64,000 bases of DNA from the NCBI GenBank assembly GCA_024233215.1, contig JACKPW010000009.1:62001-126000 (forward strand), read 5' to 3'. The position numbers were made by a program, and so were the translations under genes. The DNA is from Verrucomicrobiales bacterium (lineage in GTDB: Bacteria; Verrucomicrobiota; Verrucomicrobiia; Limisphaerales; J093). The first letter of the stretch is position 1. Each line of letters starts with the position of its first letter. The notes beneath the pieces are model-generated. The model made no database searches and was not told the DNA's origin. It was given only the letters and a program-made list of their open reading frames with translations. Positions 1-8,026 of this stretch are shown here, piece by piece.

Positions 1-60
1 GGGGAGGTGACAGCAAGTCATGAACCCGCAGGCCGCACAATGGATGGACCCGTGCGGCAA

Positions 61-3000
61 ATGAAACGACCCACCCCGGGCCCTCTCCCATTCTTGATGG
101 GCTCGGCTCTTGTGGTTGTGAGCACCGCAAGCATGCTCATGGCCTCCGGGGGAGGCACCACGCGCGATATCATCGACCCGAGCCGGATGACGCGGCCGGT
201 GGACGCGAAGCAGTTGGTCGGGGAAGGCGGTTACGACCTTGTCCCCGAGGGCGACGCCCCGTGTCGATGGCGTTTCGAGGCAGGTGTGCTGACCGCCTCA
301 CCCGCGTGGGACAGCCTGATCACGCGGGAGTCGTACCGCGATTTCCGGATGCACGTCGAGTTCAACGTCAATGACGACCCCGCTGCGGAGCCCGAGATGA
401 ACGGCAATTCGGGCGTGTATCTCCAGCGGCGGTACGAGGTGCAGATTCTCAACTCGTTCGGGGTTTCGGAGGCGGACTACACGACCTCGGGTTGCGGCAG
501 CCTCTATCGGATGAGAAGGCCTGACCGGTTGGTGAACAAGCCCGCCGGGGAGTGGCAGAACTTCGACATCGCGTTTCGGGCGGCGCGGTTTGACGGGGAC
601 CGGAAGACCGAGAACGCCCGGATCACGGTCTACCAGAACGGCGAGTTGATCCACGATGATGTGCCCATTCCCCGACCCACCGGCGCCGGGAGGAAGGAGG
701 GTCCCGACCCACAACCGGTCAAGCTGCAGGGCCATCACAATCCGGTCCGGTTCCGGAACGTCTGGATCCAGGTGCTTGACTTGGAAGGTGGAGGGGACGG
801 TTCCGCCGACTTTGCCAGCCGCTTCGCGAACCCGCCGGCCGGGTCGCGCATCCTGAAGATCATTCACGGTTGGCCGGATGCGGCGGAGGCTCAGGACGCC
901 TGGATTCGCCGATTCACAGCGCAGGGTTTCGGGGGGGTGGTCTGCAACGTGTCGTTTGATCAATACCTCGAGAGCGACGCGCACTGGCAGCAGTTCATCC
1001 GGGCGGTGCGGGCGGCGCGCGAGGCCGGTTTCGTCCTTTGGTTGTATGACGAACGCGGGTACCCGTCCGGGAATGCCGGAGGCCTGGTGCTGCAGGAACA
1101 TCCGGAATGGGAGGCGCGTGGTTTGCTGGTGTCCGATTGCGAATCGGGCGGTGGCGCGGTGGAACTTGCGGTTCCGCCGGGAAGGCTCGTGCTGGCGGGG
1201 GCCTGGCCGGTGGTCGATGGACGGATCGGCCTCAGCGGGTTCCAGGATCTGCAGGACCGGATTCGGGAGGGCCGGCTTTGCTGGCAGGCGCCCCCCGGTT
1301 CATGGCGGGTCATGATCTTCTCCGAGGACCGGCTCTACGAGGGCACGCACGCCGACGGCAACCTGGCGAAGAAGATGCCCTATGTGAATCTGCTTCAGCC
1401 CGAACCGATCAAGCGGTTCATCGAGTTGACCCACGATCGGTACGCCGCGCATTTCGGAGGGGATCTGGGAAAGGACTTCGTGGCGACGTTCACGGACGAA
1501 CCCTCCCTGATGAGCTGTTTTCTGAAGCCGATGCCCTGGCGGCCGCTGCCGTGGTCGGCGAATCTACCCGGCGAATTCAAGCAACGGCGGGGTCGGCCGC
1601 TGGCCCACGCGATGCTACCGGCGTTGGTGGCGGATGCGGGCCCGGCCGGGACGAAGTTCCGTTACGACTTCTGGCAGACCGTGGGGGAACTCGTTTCGGA
1701 GAGTTACTTCGGCCAGATCCAGGAGCGCTGTGAGCACTGGAACATCCCATCCGGCGGGCATCTCCTGATGGAGGAGGGCCTGGTGACCCACGTTCCGTTC
1801 TACGGCGATTTCTTTCGGTGCATTCGTCGGTTGGGGGCGCCCAGCATTGATTGCCTGACCAGTGTGCCCCCCGAGGTGCCGTGGTACATCGCGCGGTTGC
1901 TGGCGAGCGCGGCGGAACTGGAAGGCCGGCGGATCGTGATGTCCGAGACCTCCGATCATGGCCAGGTCTATCGACCGGCGGGGGACGCGCGGCCCAAACG
2001 GGTGGTGACGGAGGCCGAGATTCGAGGGACCTGCAACCGGCTCTTCGTCGGCGGGGTCAACACGATCACCAGCTACTTCAGTTTCAACGGTCTGGATGAC
2101 GCGGCCCTGGGCCGGCTGAACGAATGGGTGGGGCGCTGCGCCACGTTGCTCACCGGCGGACATCAGGTTGCCGATGTGGCCGTGGTCTATCCGATCGAGA
2201 CGCTGTGGACGAAGTTTACCCCCGCGCGTCTGTGGGCGAACGATTCCGTGGCCGCCGCGAAAGTGGAGGCCGTCTATCGCGCCGTGGCGGAAGGCCTGTT
2301 TGGCTCCCAGCGCGACTTCACGTTTGTGGACAGCCGGACGTTGGCCGGGGCGAGGGTGGAGGGCGATGCGCTGGTTCACGGGGATCTTCGCTGGCGGGTG
2401 GTGGTGTTGCCGGCGGTGGACACGCTGCCCCTGGCAGCTTGGGAGAATGCAGCGCGGTTCGTGCGAAGCGGCGGGGTGTTGATCGCGTTGGGCGCCCGGC
2501 CCATGAACAGTGAATCGGAGTTTCCGTCGGGCCGGGTCCAGGCGCTGGCCCGGGAGTTGTTCGGGAAACGCGGGGAGGAACCGCGGGTGGTGGCGAACGA
2601 CGCCGGCGGCGCCGGCATCCACCTGCCGCTGGGATCTGAAGGGCTGCTGCCGCTGGTGCTGGACGGCGTGCTGGAACGCGACGTCCAGGTGACGGATATC
2701 CGGTCGCCCGTTCGCGCCACGCATCGGCGCATCGAGGGCCGTGACGTCTATTTCCTCATCAACGACGGTCCCCGCGCCTGGGAAGGGGAGGTGAAGGTCG
2801 CCGCGGGGGGGCGGGGTGAGCGGTGGGATCCCGCGATGCCTGAGGTCGCGGCAGTGGACCTCGATTCGCGCGTGACTCTGCGCCTGGAACCGTATGGCGC
2901 CGTGGGATTGCGGTTTCCCGAGGCGCGCCTTCCAGCAAGGCATGCGGCGCGGTCCGGGGCCCTGCCCAATCTCGTCCTGTCAACCACCCCCGTCGTGGCC

Positions 3001-3495
3001 CCTATTGTGTCTTGTGGGGAGTTCGTCCGATCGAACCTGGCGCCAGATGCCAGGTATGAGACGGACGCCCAACCCGCCTGGCACGCTTCCGCCACGCTGA
3101 CCAAGGGACAGGTGGACACGTTCCTTTTCGTGCGCTTCGTCCAGTCGACGCCGGTGGACCTGTCGGCGGCGGATTGTCTTGTCATCGACACCTGGGTGCC
3201 GTCGGGACAGGCGACGCCGACGCAGATCCTGGTCATTGTTCAGGAACAGGGTGGGGGCGATTTTCTTGCCAGCAGTGGTCGGCCGCTTGGGGAGGCGGGA
3301 CATGTAAGGGTGTTTCTGCCGTTCAGCCGGCTGCAACCGGCCGGGTGGTCCCAGGACGCGGACGGTGTCTTGGACCGCTCGCGGGTGGCCGATATCCGGG
3401 TCGGATGGGGCGGCTACTTGGGGACCGAGGGCGAGAAGGTTGAGTTCGGTGTGGCCCTGCCGCAGGTGGGGAGCATCGCCCGGCCCGCCAGGTGA
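61..3495 (+). CDS. Secreted DUF1080 (3-keto-disaccharide hydrolase-like) / glycoside hydrolase fusion
   Basis: Probable exported carbohydrate-active enzyme. From the ATG at 61 the N-terminus reads MKRPTPGPLPFLMG and runs into a hydrophobic stretch typical of a signal peptide; an in-frame ATG at 40 and a GTG at 7 also exist. Residues about 40-240 resemble the DUF1080 concanavalin-like fold (ESYRDFRMHVEF, NGNSGVYLQRRYEVQILNS, PVKLQGHHNPVRFRNVWI). Residues about 260-950 look like a large TIM-barrel glycosidase of the GH106/GH2-like type, with FTDEPS and NIPSGGHLLMEEG segments, followed by a beta-sandwich tail. Family assignment of the second part is by general resemblance. The gene stands alone on the plus strand, convergent with the next gene. 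DUF1080 fused to a glycosidase is common in Planctomycetes and Verrucomicrobia; the substrate is unknown. Confidence 0.75.
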   Translation: MKRPTPGPLPFLMGSALVVVSTASMLMASGGGTTRDIIDPSRMTRPVDAKQLVGEGGYDLVPEGDAPCRWRFEAGVLTASPAWDSLITRESYRDFRMHVEFNVNDDPAAEPEMNGNSGVYLQRRYEVQILNSFGVSEADYTTSGCGSLYRMRRPDRLVNKPAGEWQNFDIAFRAARFDGDRKTENARITVYQNGELIHDDVPIPRPTGAGRKEGPDPQPVKLQGHHNPVRFRNVWIQVLDLEGGGDGSADFASRFANPPAGSRILKIIHGWPDAAEAQDAWIRRFTAQGFGGVVCNVSFDQYLESDAHWQQFIRAVRAAREAGFVLWLYDERGYPSGNAGGLVLQEHPEWEARGLLVSDCESGGGAVELAVPPGRLVLAGAWPVVDGRIGLSGFQDLQDRIREGRLCWQAPPGSWRVMIFSEDRLYEGTHADGNLAKKMPYVNLLQPEPIKRFIELTHDRYAAHFGGDLGKDFVATFTDEPSLMSCFLKPMPWRPLPWSANLPGEFKQRRGRPLAHAMLPALVADAGPAGTKFRYDFWQTVGELVSESYFGQIQERCEHWNIPSGGHLLMEEGLVTHVPFYGDFFRCIRRLGAPSIDCLTSVPPEVPWYIARLLASAAELEGRRIVMSETSDHGQVYRPAGDARPKRVVTEAEIRGTCNRLFVGGVNTITSYFSFNGLDDAALGRLNEWVGRCATLLTGGHQVADVAVVYPIETLWTKFTPARLWANDSVAAAKVEAVYRAVAEGLFGSQRDFTFVDSRTLAGARVEGDALVHGDLRWRVVVLPAVDTLPLAAWENAARFVRSGGVLIALGARPMNSESEFPSGRVQALARELFGKRGEEPRVVANDAGGAGIHLPLGSEGLLPLVLDGVLERDVQVTDIRSPVRATHRRIEGRDVYFLINDGPRAWEGEVKVAAGGRGERWDPAMPEVAAVDLDSRVTLRLEPYGAVGLRFPEARLPARHAARSGALPNLVLSTTPVVAPIVSCGEFVRSNLAPDARYETDAQPAWHASATLTKGQVDTFLFVRFVQSTPVDLSAADCLVIDTWVPSGQATPTQILVIVQEQGGGDFLASSGRPLGEAGHVRVFLPFSRLQPAGWSQDADGVLDRSRVADIRVGWGGYLGTEGEKVEFGVALPQVGSIARPAR

Positions 3496-3621
3496 ACCGG
3501 ACGGGCTTCAGTGCACTTCCATAGGTTCCGTAGCCGCGGACGTCAGTCGGCGCATTTGGGTTGCCTCCCGGATCGACATCCACCGGCTGACGTCAGTGGT
3601 TGAGGCCTTGCTGGAAATGCC
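3496..3621. repeat. Imperfect palindrome between convergent genes
   Basis: The gap between the convergent glycosidase and sulfoxide reductase genes holds two inverted copies of a GACGTCAGYCGG core. One is at about 3537-3550 on the plus strand; the other is the complement of about 3583-3596. A related core (GACGTCAGTCGG) recurs at 45528-45539, so this may be a small dispersed element. Its role is unknown; it could act as a bidirectional terminator. Confidence 0.4.
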
Positions 3622-4101
3622 TCAGCCCGGCCAGGCCGGCTGCAAGCGGGTGACGATGGTTTCCAACGCGTGCTGATCCTTCGCATCGAACGCGGCCGGT
3701 TGGTCCGAATCGATGTCGAGCACGGCGCGCACCGTGCCGCGGCCGTCCCGCACCGGTACGACGATTTCCGATCGCGTGCTCCCCGAGCAGGCGATGTGGT
3801 ACGGCAGGGCGTGGACGTCCGGCACCAACTGGGTCCGGCCTTCCCGCGCGCACTTTCCGCAAACGCCCCGCTCGAAGGGAATCGTGAGGCAACCGTGTCC
3901 GCCCTGGTACGGGCCGATCTTCAGCAGACCCGGCGCGACCACCCGATAGAAGCCGGTCCAGTGAAAGTCGGCGAAGGCGTGGTGCAGTTCGCTCACGATC
4001 GTCGCCATCAAGGCGATCTCATCCGTCTCACCCGCCAGCAGGGGATCGAGCCGTTGGTTGAGGTTGCGGTAACGTTCGGACTTGGACTCTGACGGAGGCA
4101 T
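3622..4101 (-). CDS. msrC: Free methionine-(R)-sulfoxide reductase (fRMsr), GAF domain
   Basis: Reduces free L-methionine-(R)-sulfoxide in the cytoplasm, using thioredoxin-type reductant. The protein is 159 residues, one GAF domain. Cysteines lie at 71, 81 and 105; their spacing (10 and 24) matches Cys84/94/118 of the characterised E. coli enzyme, and the GPYQG, GVCGKC and YHIACSGSTRSEIVVPV segments are family signatures. The ATG at 4101 is chosen because the open frame further upstream encodes only Pro/Ile/Ser low-complexity sequence from a simple repeat. No Shine-Dalgarno is visible, since the leader is pyrimidine-rich on the coding strand. It lies downstream of, and in the same direction as, the alpha/beta hydrolase, 138 bases away. 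Confidence 0.9.
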   Translation of the reverse strand: MPPSESKSERYRNLNQRLDPLLAGETDEIALMATIVSELHHAFADFHWTGFYRVVAPGLLKIGPYQGGHGCLTIPFERGVCGKCAREGRTQLVPDVHALPYHIACSGSTRSEIVVPVRDGRGTVRAVLDIDSDQPAAFDAKDQHALETIVTRLQPAWPG

Positions 4102-4110
4102 GAGCGGCAG

Positions 4111-4200
4111 GGGGGGATGGGGGATGGGAGGTGGGAGATAGGGAATAGGAGATAGGAAATAGGAGATGGGAGATGGGAGATGGGGGATGGGAGATGGGAT
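4111..4200. repeat. Purine-rich GGGAGAT-type simple repeat
   Basis: About 90 bases of degenerate tandem units (GGGAGAT, GGGGGAT, AGGAGAT, GGAAATA) on the plus strand, directly upstream of the fRMsr start codon. Many G-triplets spaced by 3-4 bases give it G-quadruplex potential. The reverse frame would read as a Pro/Ile/Ser repeat and is not taken as coding. Confidence 0.8.
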
Positions 4201-4239
4201 TGGAGCCTGCAACGGGTGAGACTCGGTGGTCTGCGGGCT

Positions 4240-5703
4240 TCAGGGGGTCGGGGGTTCGCGGAGGCTTTGGAACCAGTCAAGAGCCGACCGCAGGCTGGGT
4301 TCGACGCAGCCGCTGTGATTGGCGCCAGGGACCGGGTTGATCATCTCGACCTGGGTGGCGCCCTGCGAGAGGAAGCTCTCGTAGGCCACGACGGTATTGG
4401 CGAAGGGCACGTCCTGGTCGCCGCTGCAGTGGTAAAGTCGGAGCGGTGAGTACGGTTTCCAGTCGATCAGACTGTTGTGCCGGAGCGCCACACGCACGGG
4501 ATGGTTGGGGTCGTTGCGAAGGGCGTTGGCCAGCGTGGGCTGAAGGATGTCCAGCACGCGGGCCGGCATGGCGGCGTTGATCTGTCCTCCGGTGTGGGTG
4601 CCGTCCAGGAGAGGGGGCAGGGTGGTGTCATAGGGCGCCTGCAGCAGATCGGCGAGGTTGTCGGCAAAGTGGTAGGTGGCCTGGAAACCCGCGAGCAGCA
4701 GGGCGAAGTAGTAGGGGTTTGGCTGGGGATCGCCACTGAGCACGGAGTCTGCCGTGACCCCCCCGAGATCGTAGGCGCCCGCCATCGGGGCGGCGGCGGT
4801 GACGGTGAATTCGTCGGCGTGAAAGGTTTCCAGGGCGCGGAGCAGCGCCATTGTCGCGTGACCGCCGTGGGAGTAGCCGACCAGGAACAACTGGCCGGAC
4901 AAGCGGAGGCTTTGGTTGGTGCCGAATTCCCGGCCGGCCCGGAGCATGTCCACGCAGGCGGTGGCCTCCGATTTGGCGTGATGGTAGGGCTGCACCAGCG
5001 GGGAAACGCCGAGTCCCAGATAGTCCGGCAGCGCCACGACATACCCGAGGCTGGCAAAGGCCAGGCCAAGGAGGATTTCCCGGTTCCCGTCCTGGGAGGG
5101 AGGTTGGGAGGGGGCTTCGGCGCGCGATGCCAGGGTGCCATGCTGGTAGCTGGCGAAGGGCAGCGGCCCCGGGGCGTCCAGGGGAACCACCAGGGCGCCC
5201 GAAGCGACGGTGGGATTCCCGAGCGGGTCGATGGTCTCGTAGACCAGTCGCCAGGTCTCCACCCCGTATTCCGGATCGAACTCGATTCCGCCCAACTGCA
5301 GCCCCAGCCCAACCTCCTGGGCGGTCAGGCTTCCCATCGACGTGCTTTCGATCAGGCGCCCCCGTTGACCGGGGTCGACGGCAACCAGGCGGTAGAACCT
5401 CGAGGTTCCGGCGAGCGGGTCGGAGTCGGTCCAAGTGGTGTCGTCCAGCGGGCCGGGGATGTTCCAGTCCGGGGCCAGCCAGAGGTGTCCGGTGAGGTCG
5501 TCGCAGAACTGGGGGAGCACGGGTTGGAGGGTGGCGGTGGGGAAGGACCAGGTGAGTTGCCGGCCCGGTGCCACGCGAAGGGGGGGGGAAAGCACGGGGG
5601 CACCGGGGGCAGCCTGGGCCGGCGGCACCAGCGGCAACAGCAGCACCGCGAGACACCGGGCAAAGTGTCGGAGGCAACGGAGGGTGAGGTCACTCACTTG
5701 CAT
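4240..5703 (-). CDS. Secreted alpha/beta hydrolase (secretory lipase-like)
   Basis: 487-residue putative exported esterase/lipase. The start MQVSDLTLRC is followed by a hydrophobic stretch ending at AQA (about residue 31), a clear signal peptide. The catalytic triad candidates are Ser in GYSHGGH (about residue 278), Asp in CSGDQDVPF and His in GANHSGC. The layout resembles fungal-type secretory lipases and related bacterial alpha/beta hydrolases (VASGALVVP, YVVALPDYLGLG). The segment before the hydrolase fold (about residues 32-120) contains a typical verrucomicrobial DPLAGTSRFYRLVA phrase. The reading frame stays open upstream to 6228, but that part overlaps the divergent CNNM gene and is not coding. 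Substrate unknown. Confidence 0.8.
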   Translation of the reverse strand: MQVSDLTLRCLRHFARCLAVLLLPLVPPAQAAPGAPVLSPPLRVAPGRQLTWSFPTATLQPVLPQFCDDLTGHLWLAPDWNIPGPLDDTTWTDSDPLAGTSRFYRLVAVDPGQRGRLIESTSMGSLTAQEVGLGLQLGGIEFDPEYGVETWRLVYETIDPLGNPTVASGALVVPLDAPGPLPFASYQHGTLASRAEAPSQPPSQDGNREILLGLAFASLGYVVALPDYLGLGVSPLVQPYHHAKSEATACVDMLRAGREFGTNQSLRLSGQLFLVGYSHGGHATMALLRALETFHADEFTVTAAAPMAGAYDLGGVTADSVLSGDPQPNPYYFALLLAGFQATYHFADNLADLLQAPYDTTLPPLLDGTHTGGQINAAMPARVLDILQPTLANALRNDPNHPVRVALRHNSLIDWKPYSPLRLYHCSGDQDVPFANTVVAYESFLSQGATQVEMINPVPGANHSGCVEPSLRSALDWFQSLREPPTP

Positions 5704-5785
5704 GGCGGGGACGATGCCGCTGGTCGGAGCCCGCGGCAAAAGGTTTTTGCCTTCGGACTTCGGGGACGGGCAAGATGAGAGGCCG

Positions 5786-7042
5786 ATGGGTGCATGGCCG
5801 TTATGGGTGACGCTGGAAGTCCTGCTGTTCGCAGGGCTGAGCTTCTTCTGCGCCCTGGCGGAGACCTCGCTGTTCATGTTGTCGAAGTGGCGGATCCGGC
5901 AGTTGGCGGAGCGCGACGCGAACCGGGGAGAACGGGTGCGGCGGTTGCTGGAGGAACCGCAGGACCTGCTGGCGGCGTTGGTTTTGTGGAACACGGTGGC
6001 GTACGCGGGACTCGTGATGGTGGCGGTCTGGTTGATGGTGGACCGGTCGTTGCCGGCGGGTTGGACGGTGCTGGCGACGGTGTTGTTGATCCTGCTGGGG
6101 GGCGAGGTGCTGCCGAAGACGCTGGCGTTGCGGGCCCCGGAGTTTTGGGCCCCTCGCACGGTGGTGTTGCTGGAGGCGCTCATGGCACTGAGCCGGCCGG
6201 TGCGCCGGTTGGCCCGGAACCTGAACACCCGGATCCTGCGCCGGGTGGCGCCGGCCGCGGTGGCGGCGCCGGCGGAGGTCAGCGACGAGGAATACGCCGA
6301 GTTGCTGGACCTGGCCTACCAGGAGGGCATGTTGGGCGAGTCCGAACGGGACCTGATCCTGCAGATTGTGACGCTGGACCGCCGCATGGCGCGGGATGTC
6401 ATGCGGCCGCGGGCCCAGATGGAGGGGATCGAAGATGACACCCCGGTGGCGCAGATGGTGGTGGAGGCCCGGCGGTTGCGGCATTCGCGGATTCCGCTGT
6501 ATGACGAAACCCCCGACACCATCGTGGGCATCCTGAACACCCGGCGGCTGTTGATGGACCCGCAGGCGGACTTCACCGAAGTGGTGGAGCTGCCTTCCTT
6601 CGTGCCGGACACCATCAACCTGCTGCAGTTGCTCAAGGCCCTTCAGCGCCAGGGGCGGGGCATGGCGGTGGTGCTCGATGAGTACGGATCAACCGCGGGC
6701 CTGGTGACGGTGGAGGACATTCTGGGCCCTCTGCTTGGCCCGAAGGCGGTGGCCCGGCAGCGAGGCGCGATGATGGTGCGACAGGTGGGGGAGCGGGCCT
6801 GGCGGGTGGGCGGAGCGGTGCGGTTTGAGGACTTTCGACGCTACTGTCCGGAACTGAACGAGGTGCCCGAGGTGGACACCCTGGGGGGAATGCTCTCGAC
6901 GTTGGTCGGCTTTATTCCGCCTGTCGGTCGGTCCGTGGTTCACGGGCAGGTGCAGCTCACGGCGGTGGCAGTGGACGAACGCCGGGTGAAGGCGCTGGAG
7001 GTTCGTGTGCTCGGGCGGAAGGAGGTGGCACGCCGAACATGA
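5786..7042 (+). CDS. CNNM/CBS-domain (HlyC/CorC-type) membrane protein, copy 1
   Basis: 418-residue membrane protein of the CNNM (DUF21) superfamily, whose members are implicated in Mg2+/Co2+ efflux. Several hydrophobic segments in residues 1-185 form the DUF21 domain (LFAGLSFFCALAETSLFML, ending LGGEVLPKTLAL). A CBS pair follows (MARDVMRPRAQMEGIEDD, VVLDEYGSTAGLVTVEDILG), then a C-terminal CorC/HlyC domain (RVGGAVRFEDF). The ATG at 5786 gives a normal CNNM N-terminus. The stop codon overlaps the next start by four bases (ATGA at 7039-7042), so translation is coupled with copy 2. Ion specificity cannot be read from the sequence. Confidence 0.9.
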   Translation: MGAWPLWVTLEVLLFAGLSFFCALAETSLFMLSKWRIRQLAERDANRGERVRRLLEEPQDLLAALVLWNTVAYAGLVMVAVWLMVDRSLPAGWTVLATVLLILLGGEVLPKTLALRAPEFWAPRTVVLLEALMALSRPVRRLARNLNTRILRRVAPAAVAAPAEVSDEEYAELLDLAYQEGMLGESERDLILQIVTLDRRMARDVMRPRAQMEGIEDDTPVAQMVVEARRLRHSRIPLYDETPDTIVGILNTRRLLMDPQADFTEVVELPSFVPDTINLLQLLKALQRQGRGMAVVLDEYGSTAGLVTVEDILGPLLGPKAVARQRGAMMVRQVGERAWRVGGAVRFEDFRRYCPELNEVPEVDTLGGMLSTLVGFIPPVGRSVVHGQVQLTAVAVDERRVKALEVRVLGRKEVARRT

Positions 7043-8019
7043 CTGCGATCCTCCTGTTGCTGGTCCTCGTGCTTTGTCTGGGGGTGTCGTTCGTCCTGTC
7101 GGGCATGGAGACGGGGATGCCCGCCTTGAACCGGCTGCGGCTTCGTCACCTGGTGCGGCAGGGGGACAAGTCGGCGCGCCTCCTGCATCGTTACATCCAG
7201 CAGCCCGAACGTTTCCTCCTCACGATCCTCGTGGGGAACGCGGTGGCCACCATCGCGGTGATGCTGATATTCGTGCACCTGTTCCGGCAATGGCTGGGCG
7301 ACCATCTCTGGCTGCAGTTGGCGGGCATGCTGGGAGTGGCCTTCCTGCTCTACGCGTTCGGCGACCTTCTACCCAAGATGCTTTTCCGGCAGGTTCCGAC
7401 GCGTGCTGTCCTGGCCTGTGCCCGGTTTTACGCCTGGATTCACCGGTTGCTGTCCCCCTTGGTGTGGCTGGCCGGCATGGTGGGGGAGCTGCTGCTCAAG
7501 GTGACCGGGGGACGACGGTTCACCGGACGGCTCATTGGCAACCGGGAGGATCTGTGGCGGGTCTTCCAGGAATCCAGCACGGGGTTGACGCGGGATGAAC
7601 GTTCCATGGTGAACCGTGTGCTTGGCCTCCAGACCCTCACCGTGGGGGCGCTGACCGTGCCCCTGGCGAACGTGACGATTGTCGGGGAGGACACCACCCT
7701 GGGGGAGGTGTTTGCACTCTGCCGCGAACACCCGTCCAGCCGGGTGCCGGTCAAGGACATCCAAACCCGGCGGATTTGCGGATATCTGAGTTTGAGTGCC
7801 CTGCTTTATGCCGAGGATCTGCCGGCGAACGCCGTGGCGGGAAACCACGTGCAACCGGCGTTGTTTCTCCGGGAGTCCGATCTGGTCGAGACCGCCCTCC
7901 AGCAGTTTCGGCGTACGGGTCAACGCTTCGCCATCGTGACCGACCGTTCGGAGAAGGAGGTGGGTGTCTTGACGCTTGAGGACGTGCTCCGGCACATCTT
8001 CGGCCGGCTGGAATTGTGA
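7039..8019 (+). CDS. CNNM/CBS-domain membrane protein, copy 2 (no CorC/HlyC tail)
   Basis: 326-residue second member of the CNNM trio. The N-terminal DUF21 membrane region (LVLVLCLGVSFVLSGMETGM; FLLYAFGDLLPKMLF) keeps the family layout. A divergent CBS pair follows and ends at VGVLTLEDVLRHIFGRLEL. It stops right after the CBS module and lacks the C-terminal CorC/HlyC domain of copies 1 and 3. Its start overlaps the stop of copy 1, and copy 3 begins 7 bases after its stop. A shorter subunit suggests a heteromeric complex or a regulatory paralog; this is inference. Confidence 0.88.
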   Translation: MTAILLLLVLVLCLGVSFVLSGMETGMPALNRLRLRHLVRQGDKSARLLHRYIQQPERFLLTILVGNAVATIAVMLIFVHLFRQWLGDHLWLQLAGMLGVAFLLYAFGDLLPKMLFRQVPTRAVLACARFYAWIHRLLSPLVWLAGMVGELLLKVTGGRRFTGRLIGNREDLWRVFQESSTGLTRDERSMVNRVLGLQTLTVGALTVPLANVTIVGEDTTLGEVFALCREHPSSRVPVKDIQTRRICGYLSLSALLYAEDLPANAVAGNHVQPALFLRESDLVETALQQFRRTGQRFAIVTDRSEKEVGVLTLEDVLRHIFGRLEL

Positions 8020-8026
8020 GGAGGCC

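Noticed and set aside
4111..4200. CRISPR array
   Set aside because: Units are 6-8 bases and degenerate, with no spacers; a simple repeat.
5704..6228. N-terminal extension of the alpha/beta hydrolase
   Set aside because: Overlaps the CNNM gene on the opposite strand, and a clean signal peptide begins at 5703.
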